Source: an uncultured Flavobacterium sp. (GTDB taxonomy: Bacteria; Bacteroidota; Bacteroidia; Flavobacteriales; Flavobacteriaceae). Taken from it: a stretch of 64,000 bases of DNA. The translations under genes and the position numbers were made by a program. Below the pieces are notes generated by a model that saw only the letters and a list, made by a program, of their open reading frames with translations, was not told the origin of the DNA and did not search any database. Every line of letters begins with the position of its first letter. The stretch's first letter is position 1. This document shows positions 1 through 9,154 of the stretch, piece after piece. The stretch spans positions 62,001-126,000 of the forward strand of contig CAJXSU010000002.1 in NCBI GenBank assembly GCA_913061465.1. Reading direction: 5' to 3'.

Positions 1-1834
1 AGATAATAGTGGAACTAAGAAAATTAATTTAAGTGCAAAAACAAAGTACACAGATTACAAAATTTTTTCGTTCCTAAAAGATACCACTTATGTAGATACC
101 ACTCTAAATATAAAAAAACATTACAAATTTAATTTTTTAAGAAAAGATAACTTTGGCTTGCTACCCTTTCACAATATTGGTCAAACTTTTAACCAACTAA
201 CTTATGATTTTGATAAAATTAATACTGTTCCTGGTATTGGTTTTACAGCCAAACAGTTTTCTTTTAACACGATAAGAGATATTAAGTACTATGAAGTTCC
301 TACCCCAACCTCAGAGATTATGTTTTTAACTACACTAGAGCAAGGAAGATTTTTGGATTCTTTTTTTACATTAAATTTCTCTAGAAGGCTCAATGTATCT
401 ATTGCATATACAGGCTTACGTTCTCTAGGTAAATATAGAGCATCTCTGGTAAGTCAGGGTAATTTTAGAACTACGTTTCATTATGAGACTAAAAATAACC
501 AATACAATGTTAGAGGACATATAGCAACCCAAGATGTTTTAAATGAGGAAAGTGGTGGTCTCACTTCTGAATCTTTGCTTGCTTTTATAGATAATGATCC
601 TAATTTTTCAGATAGAGCAAGACTTGATGTTAATTTGGAAGAAGCAGAAAATTTCCTTAAAGCTTCTCGAGTATATCTAGAACAAGATTATCAACTTCTA
701 TCCTCTAAAGATTCAGCCAATCAAAAAGACTTCACGAATTTAAAAGTTGGTCATGTACTTGTAAGCAGTAAAAAAGCCTATGAATTTTCGCAAAACTCTC
801 CTAGTAATTTTATTGGAACTACTAATTTTTCTGGGAATATTAAGGATGACGTTAACAATACATTTTTAAAAAATCAGTTTTTTTTAGAGTTTAACTCAAA
901 GTATGTTTTGGGAACATTCAAAGCAAAGTCAAGTATTATGAGTTATTCTTATGGATATGATAAAATTATTAATCAAACTAGTAATATTAACACCAGAAAA
1001 TTAAAAGGAAGTGCAATCTCTTTTGGTGCTGACTGGAGAGCTAAAATAAATAAATTTCAACTTGATGCAACTGGGGAAATTACACCAGGCTCAGCAAGGC
1101 TAGCTGGAACTAATCTACTAGGGAATTTATCTTACAAAAAAGATAGTTTGTTTGACATAAAAGCTAGTATTTTATTAAATTCTAAATCGCCAAATTTTAA
1201 TTATCTTCTTTATCAAAGCACTTACGATGCATACAATTGGGAAAATGATTTTGAAAATATAAGAACTCAAAATCTAGGGTTTCAGATTGATTCAAGATGG
1301 TTAAATGCAGCTGTAAATTTGACAAATATTGAAAATTACACCTACTTTGATGAAAACAATAAACCTCAACAATACTCAGAAAATGTTACTTACCTAAAGG
1401 TTAAAGCATCAAGAGAATTTATCTACAAAAAATTTACACTAGATAATACTATTATGTACCAAAATGTAAGTGGAGGATCTGCTGTTTTTAGAGTTCCAGA
1501 GCTCATCACAAGAAATACATTATACTATTCAGATTATTGGTTTAAAGGAAAACCTATGCAGGTTCAAATTGGTGCTACATTTAACTACTTTACAGCATAT
1601 AAAGCGAATGCTTATAATCCATTGTTAGCTGAGTTTACTCTCCAAAATTCTGAAGAAATTGGTTTCCCTACAGTAGACTTATTTTTTAACGCACAAATAA
1701 GAAGAACACGAATTTTTTTCAGAGTAGACAACGCACTCTCAGAATTTGGAAAAAGAAATTATTTCTCTGCTCCTAATTACCCATACAGGGATTTCACCAT
1801 AAGATTTGGTTTAGTTTGGAATTGGTTTATTTAG
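1..1834 (+). CDS. Putative outer-membrane porin (Porin_10-like), 5'-truncated by window edge
   Basis: Frame is open from nt 2 (DNSGTKKINLSAKTKYTDYK...) through the track ORF; the track start at 158 is an internal TTG. Beta-strand-rich C-terminus ending in aromatic residues (WNWFI). Confidence 0.75.
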   Translation, partial: DNSGTKKINLSAKTKYTDYKIFSFLKDTTYVDTTLNIKKHYKFNFLRKDNFGLLPFHNIGQTFNQLTYDFDKINTVPGIGFTAKQFSFNTIRDIKYYEVPTPTSEIMFLTTLEQGRFLDSFFTLNFSRRLNVSIAYTGLRSLGKYRASLVSQGNFRTTFHYETKNNQYNVRGHIATQDVLNEESGGLTSESLLAFIDNDPNFSDRARLDVNLEEAENFLKASRVYLEQDYQLLSSKDSANQKDFTNLKVGHVLVSSKKAYEFSQNSPSNFIGTTNFSGNIKDDVNNTFLKNQFFLEFNSKYVLGTFKAKSSIMSYSYGYDKIINQTSNINTRKLKGSAISFGADWRAKINKFQLDATGEITPGSARLAGTNLLGNLSYKKDSLFDIKASILLNSKSPNFNYLLYQSTYDAYNWENDFENIRTQNLGFQIDSRWLNAAVNLTNIENYTYFDENNKPQQYSENVTYLKVKASREFIYKKFTLDNTIMYQNVSGGSAVFRVPELITRNTLYYSDYWFKGKPMQVQIGATFNYFTAYKANAYNPLLAEFTLQNSEEIGFPTVDLFFNAQIRRTRIFFRVDNALSEFGKRNYFSAPNYPYRDFTIRFGLVWNWFI

Positions 1835-3311
1835 TGGCTAACTGTCTTATTTTAATTCTTAACGCAGCAAATAACAAGGTAGTAAATGGAGATAACCAAT
1901 TAAAAATTGCATAAATAAAATACTCCCCAACGCTTACTCCTAATACACCAGAATGATAGGCTCCACAAGTATTCCATGGGATTAATACCGAAGTAACCGT
2001 TCCAGAATCTTCTAGGGTTCTACTTAAGTTTTCAGGAGCCAAGCCTTTTTCTTTAAAAGCTTTAGAATACATTTTACCCGGCACAACTATAGCCAGATAC
2101 TGATCTGAAGCTGTGAAATTTAATCCAATACATGTAAATACTGTACTGGCAAACAATCCAAAAACAGAATCAAAAAGTTGTAACATAAAACTACTAATCT
2201 TAGCCAAGGCTCCAATGGCATCCATAATTCCTCCAAAAACCATTGCACATAAAATAAGCCATATCGTTCCCATCATTTTTGCCATCCCTCCAGCAGTAAA
2301 TAACTTTGCTAAAATTTCATTGTCTGTTGCCACAGCAGTATCTACTGTTATTGCAGTCATCAAACCTTTGTATGCTGAATTAAATGTTAATTCAGTTGCA
2401 CCTGCTATGTTCAGGATAATTTGTGGCTGAAAAAATAAGGCAAAAACTGCCGCTAAAAGCGTTCCTGCTAATAAAGCTATTAAGGGAGGTGTTTTTTTTA
2501 TGATAAGAGCAATTACCATAACTGGCACTAGAAACAACGAAGGATTGATGTTAAAAGCCTTATCAATATCTACTAACATCGCTGAAGTGTCAGCATCACC
2601 ACTAACGCTGAGTGTGAGCCCTATAATTATAAAAATAATTAGGGTAACAATAAATGTAGGAACTGTGGTGTAAGACATGTACTTTATGTGTGTGAATAAA
2701 TCTGTACCTGCCATTGCTGGAGCTAAATTAGTTGTGTCTGACATTGGTGACATTTTATCTCCAAAATAAGCACCAGATAAAACCGCCCCTGCTGTCATCC
2801 CTAAAGATATATCTAATGCTCCTGCAATTCCAATTAATGCAATACCCACAGTAGCTGAAGTAGTCCAAGAACTTCCCGTTGCAACAGATATAACTGCACA
2901 AATAATTAAACATGCCGGTAAAAATATTGTGGGATTTAAAATCTGTAGGCCATAATAAATCATTGTAGGTATAATACCACTAACCAACCATGTTCCTGCC
3001 AAAGCTCCAACCATCAATAAAATGAATATAGCACTAGAAGTTGACTTTACATTCTCTGCAACCTCATCCATCATTCTAGAAAAGGAAACCTTATTTCTAA
3101 AACCAACTACAGATGCTACTGCTCCTCCTATTAATAATATAAACTGATTTGAACCACTTAATGAATCATCTCCAAAAATAAAAACATTATAAGCCAACAG
3201 CCCTACTAAAATGATGATAGGAATAATAGCCTCAAAAATTGAAAGCTCACTATTCTCAACAATTTTTTGGTCTTGTATTTTTATCTCTGAAAGATTTTCT
3301 TGGTCTTGCAT
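1827..3311 (-). CDS. nhaC: Na+/H+ antiporter NhaC family
   Basis: Hydrophobic 494 aa protein with NhaC-like motifs (GSSWTTSATVG, GAYFGDKMSPMSDTTNLAPA, IPWNTCGAY). Confidence 0.88.
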   Translation of the reverse strand: MQDQENLSEIKIQDQKIVENSELSIFEAIIPIIILVGLLAYNVFIFGDDSLSGSNQFILLIGGAVASVVGFRNKVSFSRMMDEVAENVKSTSSAIFILLMVGALAGTWLVSGIIPTMIYYGLQILNPTIFLPACLIICAVISVATGSSWTTSATVGIALIGIAGALDISLGMTAGAVLSGAYFGDKMSPMSDTTNLAPAMAGTDLFTHIKYMSYTTVPTFIVTLIIFIIIGLTLSVSGDADTSAMLVDIDKAFNINPSLFLVPVMVIALIIKKTPPLIALLAGTLLAAVFALFFQPQIILNIAGATELTFNSAYKGLMTAITVDTAVATDNEILAKLFTAGGMAKMMGTIWLILCAMVFGGIMDAIGALAKISSFMLQLFDSVFGLFASTVFTCIGLNFTASDQYLAIVVPGKMYSKAFKEKGLAPENLSRTLEDSGTVTSVLIPWNTCGAYHSGVLGVSVGEYFIYAIFNWLSPFTTLLFAALRIKIRQLATK

Positions 3312-3389
3312 ATTTTCAATTTTTGTTTTGTAATGTTACGATTTTAGAAGAAGCTATGCAAGTGAAATGAGTTGGTTACATTTGCACCC

Positions 3390-4427
3390 ATGGATTCAAT
3401 TACTCAAATTGTTTTAGGGGCTGCATGTGGCGAAATAGCTTTAGGAAAAAAAATAGGAAATAAAGCCATTCTATTTGGAGCTATTGGTGGAACAATTCCA
3501 GACTTAGATGTACTTATTGGAAGTCTTTATTATTCTAACGAAATAGATAGCCTGGCTTTTCATAGAGGATTTATGCATTCTATTATTTTTGCAATTTTAG
3601 GAGCCTTCCTTTTTGGTTTTATAAGTTCAAAAGCCTACGATTATGGGCCTCTAAGAAAAGGGACTACTAACTTAAAAGATTGGATCTGGTTGTTCTTTTT
3701 ATCTATTTTTACCCACCCAATTCTGGATAGTTTCACTCCTTATGGAACACAATTGTTTTTACCCTTTTCAGATTATAGAGTTGCTTTTAACAACATTGCT
3801 GTTGCAGATCCACTTTACACACTTCCCTTTCTATTATGTATTATTATTGCTATGTTTTATAATCGGAAAAACCCTACTCGAAGAAGATGGACAAAAGCAG
3901 GTCTTTATCTTAGTTCTGCATATATGATTTTTACCATCGGCAATAAATTACATGTAAATCATATTTTTAAAAAGTCTTTTCAGGAGGCTAACATAAACTA
4001 TTCAAAATTTAGCGCTCAACCTACAATTTTAAATAATATATTATGGTATGCAGTTGCAGAGACTGATACAGATTATAAAGTAACTTTTTATTCAATTTTT
4101 GATAAAAACACAAGATCTACCAATTTTATAAATATTCCTAAGAACCATACTCTTGTGGATATAAATCATCCAGATATAAAAACATTACGATGGTTTAGTA
4201 ATGAATTTTATACATTAAGTTCTCTAAATAACAATCAAGTTATTTATAAAGATTTACGCTACCCATTACTAGATCAAAAAGATTCAACGTCCTCTCTATT
4301 TAGTTTTGAATTAATCAAAGAGGATAAAAGATGGAACACAAATAGCCTTTCAGAGGAAAGATTTAAAGATAGCAACATGAAAAAATTATCTAAAGAATTA
4401 TTCTACAGAGCTTTTAGAGATTTTTAA
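3390..4427 (+). CDS. Metal-dependent hydrolase, YdjM/LexA-binding inner membrane family
   Basis: MDSITQIVLGAACGEIALGKKIGNKA...GTIPDLDV...HRGFMHSI motifs; likely start is the second Met of the track ORF (3372). Confidence 0.8.
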   Translation: MDSITQIVLGAACGEIALGKKIGNKAILFGAIGGTIPDLDVLIGSLYYSNEIDSLAFHRGFMHSIIFAILGAFLFGFISSKAYDYGPLRKGTTNLKDWIWLFFLSIFTHPILDSFTPYGTQLFLPFSDYRVAFNNIAVADPLYTLPFLLCIIIAMFYNRKNPTRRRWTKAGLYLSSAYMIFTIGNKLHVNHIFKKSFQEANINYSKFSAQPTILNNILWYAVAETDTDYKVTFYSIFDKNTRSTNFINIPKNHTLVDINHPDIKTLRWFSNEFYTLSSLNNNQVIYKDLRYPLLDQKDSTSSLFSFELIKEDKRWNTNSLSEERFKDSNMKKLSKELFYRAFRDF

Positions 4428-5647
4428 TTTGAAACAAAATATTCACTAGGTAAAACTCCAACCTCTTTCATGCACTTTTTTATGGTCTGATATGTTCTTT
4501 CGATATTGTTATCTAAACCAATAGAAAAACGAATTAAGCCATCAGATAAACCCATTTCAGCTTGTTCATCCTCTGGAATCTCTGAAGAAGTAGAAGTTCC
4601 AGGAGCAGAAAATAATGTTTTGTAAAAACCTAAACTTACCGCTAAATAACCAACATTATTTTGTTGCATAGCTTCCATGAGTGCATTGGCTTTTTCTAAT
4701 GATCCAGCATCTATTGTTAACATACCTCCATATCCGTACTCAGAATTCATCATAGAAGTAAATAATGGATACGAGGGATGAGATTCTAGACCAGGATATA
4801 CTGTTTTTATCCCATCTTCTTGAAACTTTGAAGCCAAATAAGAAGCGTTATAACTGTGCTGCTTCATCCTAATATGGAGCGTTCTTAAATTTTTCAAAAT
4901 CGAAGAAGCTCGAAGGCTATCCATTGTAGATCCAAGAAGCATAGAAGCACCATCTATGACACTTCTTAATTGATTTATAAATTCTTGACTACCACAAACA
5001 ACACCACCTACAGCGTCTGAAGAACCGTTAATAAATTTAGTTAGACTATGAACCACAACATCTGCACCTAATTGAATGGGAGAAATAGATAATGGTGAAA
5101 ATGTATTATCTACTACTAAGGTTAGCTCATACTTTTTTGCTAAAGCTGCTAATCCTTTAATATCAGCAACCTCTAATAAAGGGTTACTCACAGATTCACA
5201 ATATAAAACCTTGGTACTATTAGTAATTGAAGCCTCCACTATTTCTAAATTTGTGATATCAACAAAAGAAGTTTGAATGGCTAACCTAGGTGTAAAGTTC
5301 TTTAAAAATGCATAGGTACCTCCATAAATAGTTCTACTAGATACAATATGATCACCTGCGCCACATAATTGCAATAAAACGGGAGTAATAGCCCCCATTC
5401 CTGATGCAGATACATTGGCTGTTTCTGTTCCTTCCATAGCAGCTAGTGCCTCCCCTAAACACAAATTACTTGGTGTGGTATGACGAGAATACAAATGACA
5501 ACCATCTGTATTGCCCTCAAAGGTATCAGCCATGGTTTTTGCTGCCATAAAAGTATATGTTGATGAATCTGAAATAGAAGGGTTTACTCCTCCAAACTCT
5601 CCAAAGTTTTGAAGATCTTGAATATTATCTGCTGGACTGAAACTCAT
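4424..5647 (-). CDS. Cys/Met metabolism PLP-dependent enzyme (methionine gamma-lyase-like)
   Basis: PLP motif SLTKFINGSSDAVGG, YSRHTTPSNLCLGEALAAMEG; likely start at internal Met MSFSPADN rather than 5695. Confidence 0.85.
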   Translation of the reverse strand: MSFSPADNIQDLQNFGEFGGVNPSISDSSTYTFMAAKTMADTFEGNTDGCHLYSRHTTPSNLCLGEALAAMEGTETANVSASGMGAITPVLLQLCGAGDHIVSSRTIYGGTYAFLKNFTPRLAIQTSFVDITNLEIVEASITNSTKVLYCESVSNPLLEVADIKGLAALAKKYELTLVVDNTFSPLSISPIQLGADVVVHSLTKFINGSSDAVGGVVCGSQEFINQLRSVIDGASMLLGSTMDSLRASSILKNLRTLHIRMKQHSYNASYLASKFQEDGIKTVYPGLESHPSYPLFTSMMNSEYGYGGMLTIDAGSLEKANALMEAMQQNNVGYLAVSLGFYKTLFSAPGTSTSSEIPEDEQAEMGLSDGLIRFSIGLDNNIERTYQTIKKCMKEVGVLPSEYFVSN

Positions 5648-5840
5648 AATAGTAGTATTTTTACCAAATCTAACATTAATTAGATATATTATCAATAAAA
5701 ATAAATAATATTAGTTTATTTTTAATTAAAATAATAAAATTTTAAACTTTAAATCTTTATTTTTATATTTTAATTGAAAGTTTTAGAAAATTTTTCGGTT
5801 ACTCATTTTAAAAATAGAACAACGAATTAAAAACAGTTAA

Positions 5841-6299
5841 ATGAAATTAGATCATATAGATAAAAAGTTAATTAGTCTGCTTCAAAACGATAGTAAACAA
5901 ACTAGCAAGCAACTTTCTTTACAATTAAATTTATCGGTTACTGCTGTATATGAAAGAATAAAGAAATTAGAAAAAGAAGGTGTTATAAAAAAATATGTGG
6001 CTATCATAGACAAGGAAAAAATCAACAAATCATTTCTTATTTTTTGCCACATAAAGCTTCTTCAGCATTCTAAAGAATTCTTGTCAAATTTTGAAAAAGA
6101 AATTTTAAAATTAGATGAAGTTTCTGAATGTTTTCATGTGAGTGGAGAATATGATTATATCATAAAGATTCATGTATCTGATATGAAAGAATATCGTGAA
6201 TTCATGGTTACAAAACTAACCACCATTAAACATATAGGAAGTACTCATAGTACCTTTAGTATAGAACAGGTTAAGAGTACTACTGAAATACAAGTGTAA
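5841..6299 (+). CDS. Lrp/AsnC family transcriptional regulator
   Basis: LDHIDKKLISLLQNDSKQTSKQLSLQLNLSVTAVYERIKKLEKEGVI HTH plus RAM domain; divergent from PLP enzyme. Confidence 0.92.
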   Translation: MKLDHIDKKLISLLQNDSKQTSKQLSLQLNLSVTAVYERIKKLEKEGVIKKYVAIIDKEKINKSFLIFCHIKLLQHSKEFLSNFEKEILKLDEVSECFHVSGEYDYIIKIHVSDMKEYREFMVTKLTTIKHIGSTHSTFSIEQVKSTTEIQV

Positions 6300-6300
6300 A

Positions 6301-6331
6301 AAAAAGCCCAAAACTATGTTTTGGGCTTTTT
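6301..6331. terminator. Bidirectional intrinsic terminator
   Basis: Perfect 14-bp inverted repeat AAAAAGCCCAAAAC-TAT-GTTTTGGGCTTTTT between convergent lrp and the CDGSH microORF. Confidence 0.9.
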
Positions 6332-6333
6332 AT

Positions 6334-6426
6334 TTAATTATTTGAATGTGAACCGTCACAAAATCCTTGTGAGTCTGATGTATTTCCACATCCACACTTT
6401 GGTCTATCAATTTTTAAAGTTTTCAT
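6334..6426 (-). CDS. 30-aa CDGSH-type iron-sulfur microprotein (MKTLKIDRPKCGCGNTSDSQGFCDGSHSNN)
   Basis: Manual reverse-complement translation ATG...TAA; C-x-C...C-D-G-S-H motif; 18 nt downstream of yceI stop; followed by terminator. Absent from ORF track (length cutoff). Confidence 0.8.
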   Translation of the reverse strand: MKTLKIDRPKCGCGNTSDSQGFCDGSHSNN

Positions 6427-6444
6427 ATGTATTGGTTTTTATTA

Positions 6445-7074
6445 TTATTTTGTTACTACTGTAAAAGACATCTCTACGAGATCATCAATAAATTTATCTT
6501 TCAACCCTTCTATCCATCTTTTGGAACCGTATTTTACATTAAAATCTGCACGATCTATATTGAATAATTCACTTTTGAAAGTTGTTGTGCCATCTGTAGT
6601 TGAGATAGACGCAGGAATCGTAATGCTTTTGGTTACATCCTTAATAGTTAAGTTTCCAGTAACTGCCAAGTTCCCTTCAACTTCTAGTGCTGATGTAATT
6701 ACAAATTTTGAGGTAGGATATAGAGTAACATCAAAAAAATCTGATGCTTTTAAATGTTTTTCAATTTTTCCTGCTCCTTCACTACCAGCCATGTCAAGAT
6801 TTTTAATAGTATTCATATCTATGACAAACTCACCTTCTTTTAAAACTCCATTTTCAACAACCATCCCTCCACTTAAAAGGGAAACTGTTCCATCATGAGA
6901 CCCAGTTGGTTTTGTACCTTTCCATGTCATTAAAGAAGCAGTTAAATCTACATTATTTACTATAGTGGTTTCTTCAACTTTAACTTCTTCTTTGACAACA
7001 ACTTTTTCTTTCTTTTCTCCTTTACAAGAAAATAAAACAGCAGAAACAACTACTGCCATAATTATATTTTTCAT
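6445..7074 (-). CDS. YceI family lipoprotein
   Basis: Lipobox (VLFSCKG), YceI-type repeats (DLTASLMTWKGTKPTGSHDGTVSLLSG, DFNVKYGSKRW). Confidence 0.88.
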   Translation of the reverse strand: MKNIIMAVVVSAVLFSCKGEKKEKVVVKEEVKVEETTIVNNVDLTASLMTWKGTKPTGSHDGTVSLLSGGMVVENGVLKEGEFVIDMNTIKNLDMAGSEGAGKIEKHLKASDFFDVTLYPTSKFVITSALEVEGNLAVTGNLTIKDVTKSITIPASISTTDGTTTFKSELFNIDRADFNVKYGSKRWIEGLKDKFIDDLVEMSFTVVTK

Positions 7075-7103
7075 TTTTTAATAATTTAAATTAGTCTCGA
7101 CGA

Positions 7104-7111
7104 CAAATATA
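7104..7111 (-). promoter_or_regulatory. Bacteroidota-type -7 element (TATATTTG) for yceI-CDGSH
   Basis: Minus strand reads TATATTTG (TAnnTTTG consensus) 30 nt upstream of yceI ATG. Confidence 0.5.
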
Positions 7112-7145
7112 TACTAATGTAATTTCCATGGAAACTAAAAAAATG

Positions 7146-7598
7146 TTAAAATTTGTTTTTTGTATCTATGATAATAGTAACGGGACCATCATTGTAAATT
7201 TCTAACTCCATATGGGATCCAAACTTTCCAGTTTGAATTTTTTTTCCAAGTTTAGATTCTAAAGTATCTATAAATTTATTGTACAAAGGAACCGCTATAG
7301 ATGGTTTAGCAGCTTTAATATAACTAGGCCTATTCCCTTTTTTTGTCGATGCATACAAGGTAAACTGACTAACCACTATAACTTCACCATCACTATCATG
7401 CAAAGAATTATTCATGACACCATTTTCATCATCAAAAACTCTAAGATTTATAATTTTACTGGAAAGCCAATTGATATCTTCTTGAGTATCTAATTCCTCA
7501 ATTCCAAGCAAAACAAGAACACCATGAAGAATATTAGCAACTTTTTTATTGTCTATAGCTACACTAGCCTTGGAGACTCTCTGAATAACTGCTTTCAT
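7146..7598 (-). CDS. dtd: D-aminoacyl-tRNA deacylase
   Basis: MKAVIQRVSKASVAID, VVSQFTLYA, NDGPVTIIIDT motifs. Confidence 0.95.
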   Translation of the reverse strand: MKAVIQRVSKASVAIDNKKVANILHGVLVLLGIEELDTQEDINWLSSKIINLRVFDDENGVMNNSLHDSDGEVIVVSQFTLYASTKKGNRPSYIKAAKPSIAVPLYNKFIDTLESKLGKKIQTGKFGSHMELEIYNDGPVTIIIDTKNKF

Positions 7599-7630
7599 TA
7601 AATTTTAAATTTTTTAAAGAAATAAAATTA

Positions 7631-8575
7631 CTAATCCCAAATATCAGTTCTATAATTTTCTTCTTCACCTTCCAAGATTTGCAGATAACTTTTATAACGG
7701 GACCAAGATATTTTTCCATCCTCTAAATCCTCTTTTACTGCACATTGAGGTTCGTTAACATGAATACAGTTGTGAAACTTGCAACCACTTTTCAAAGCAA
7801 AAAACTCAGTAAAATAATCTCCAAGTTCTTCTTTTTCTATTTCTACAACACCAAACCCTTTAATTCCAGGTGTATCAATAATTTTAGCATCAAAACTTAA
7901 ATCAAACATTTCTGCAAATGTTGTTGTATGTTGTCCTTGTTGGTGTTGAAATGAAATTTCCTTTGTCTTTAAATTTAATCCGGGCTCTAGAGAATTTAAT
8001 AATGTTGTTTTGCCCACCCCTGAATGTCCAGAAAATAAACTAGTCTTTCCTTTCATTAGGTCTTTTATAATATTTAAGTTTATGTTTTTTATGGCAGAAA
8101 CCTCCACACAAGTATAGCCAATTGTTTCATAAATATCTTTTAAGTAAAGAATCTCACTTTTTTCTGCTACTTTATAACTATCTATCTTGTTGAATACTAA
8201 AATTACTTTTATAGAATACGCTTGAGCAGTAACTAAAAATCGATCTATGAATGTGGTTAAAGTTGGTGGATTATTAATGGTGATTAACAGAAATGCTAAA
8301 TCAATATTGGATGCAATAATTTGGGTTTGCTTTGACAAATTAACAGATTTACGAACTATATAATTTTTTCTGTCATGAATTAATTTAATGACTCCAATTT
8401 CTTCATCACCTTTATTTTCAATATCAAATTCTACAGAATCGCCAACAGCAATAGGGTTGGTGCTTTTTATTCCTTTTATCCTAAACTTACCTTTTATTCT
8501 ACATTGATAAAGGCCTCCTTCTTCGGACTTTACAAAATACCAACTTCCAGTAGATTTATAAACAGTTCCTGTCAT
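7631..8575 (-). CDS. rsgA: Ribosome small subunit-dependent GTPase A
   Basis: Circularly permuted GTPase motifs (NKID, GHSGVGKTTLLN, DTPGIKGFG) and C-terminal zinc site. Confidence 0.95.
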   Translation of the reverse strand: MTGTVYKSTGSWYFVKSEEGGLYQCRIKGKFRIKGIKSTNPIAVGDSVEFDIENKGDEEIGVIKLIHDRKNYIVRKSVNLSKQTQIIASNIDLAFLLITINNPPTLTTFIDRFLVTAQAYSIKVILVFNKIDSYKVAEKSEILYLKDIYETIGYTCVEVSAIKNINLNIIKDLMKGKTSLFSGHSGVGKTTLLNSLEPGLNLKTKEISFQHQQGQHTTTFAEMFDLSFDAKIIDTPGIKGFGVVEIEKEELGDYFTEFFALKSGCKFHNCIHVNEPQCAVKEDLEDGKISWSRYKSYLQILEGEEENYRTDIWD

Positions 8576-8645
8576 ATAGCAAAGTAAATCAATTCTAAAT
8601 TAAAATATTGTACAATTAAAATGTAATTTAAAAAAACCTATTACT

Positions 8646-9107
8646 ATGAGAAAAATTTATTTATTAATTGCAGCTTTATGTTTTGTTTTTTACTCTGAAG
8701 CGCAAACTTACAAATATCAAGTAATTACAAGTGTAGAATCTATTATTCCTAGTGTTGCTGGGAGATCTAGATTGATTAGTACTATTGAGTCTCGTAACTA
8801 TCAAGACTTTACATCTGAAAGAACTGATGGAAAAACAGTAAAAGATAAAAGAAACAAATCTGACAGAGGTGATATTAGAGTGAAAAATTTTGAAGAAACT
8901 AAATTGTTAAACTTTTACAATATAGCAGGTATTCGTTTTCAAAATATTGCTGCTAATGATGCAGTAATTACTTCAAAAATAAACACCATGACAGAGGAAG
9001 GGTGGGAATTAGCTTTTGTTTCAAGTGCTGTAGAAAGTGATGCAGGTAAAAATGATGGAAGAGGTATCTTTATAACTCGTTATATCTTTAAGAAACTAAA
9101 AGAATAA
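8646..9107 (+). CDS. Secreted hypothetical protein
   Basis: 153 aa with signal peptide (MRKIYLLIAALCFVFYSEAQ). Confidence 0.6.
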   Translation: MRKIYLLIAALCFVFYSEAQTYKYQVITSVESIIPSVAGRSRLISTIESRNYQDFTSERTDGKTVKDKRNKSDRGDIRVKNFEETKLLNFYNIAGIRFQNIAANDAVITSKINTMTEEGWELAFVSSAVESDAGKNDGRGIFITRYIFKKLKE

Positions 9108-9118
9108 TACAATTTAAT

Positions 9119-9154
9119 AACAAAAAAAGCGGCTTTTCATCCGCTTTTTTTGTT
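9119..9154. terminator. Bidirectional intrinsic terminator
   Basis: AACAAAAAAAGCGG-CTTTTCAT-CCGCTTTTTTTGTT 14-bp stem between convergent genes. Confidence 0.85.

Noticed and set aside
158-160. Track start of the first ORF
   Set aside because: It is a TTG inside a frame that remains open to the window edge; the gene is truncated, not started here.
2113-2430. Antisense track ORF (105 aa) inside nhaC
   Set aside because: Complement of a well-supported CDS; no RBS, domain or codon-usage support. Same judgement for other antisense ORFs (e.g. 5076, 6521, 10629, 14359, 18147, 20166, 28147, 29926, 35340, 41604, 50402, 61770).
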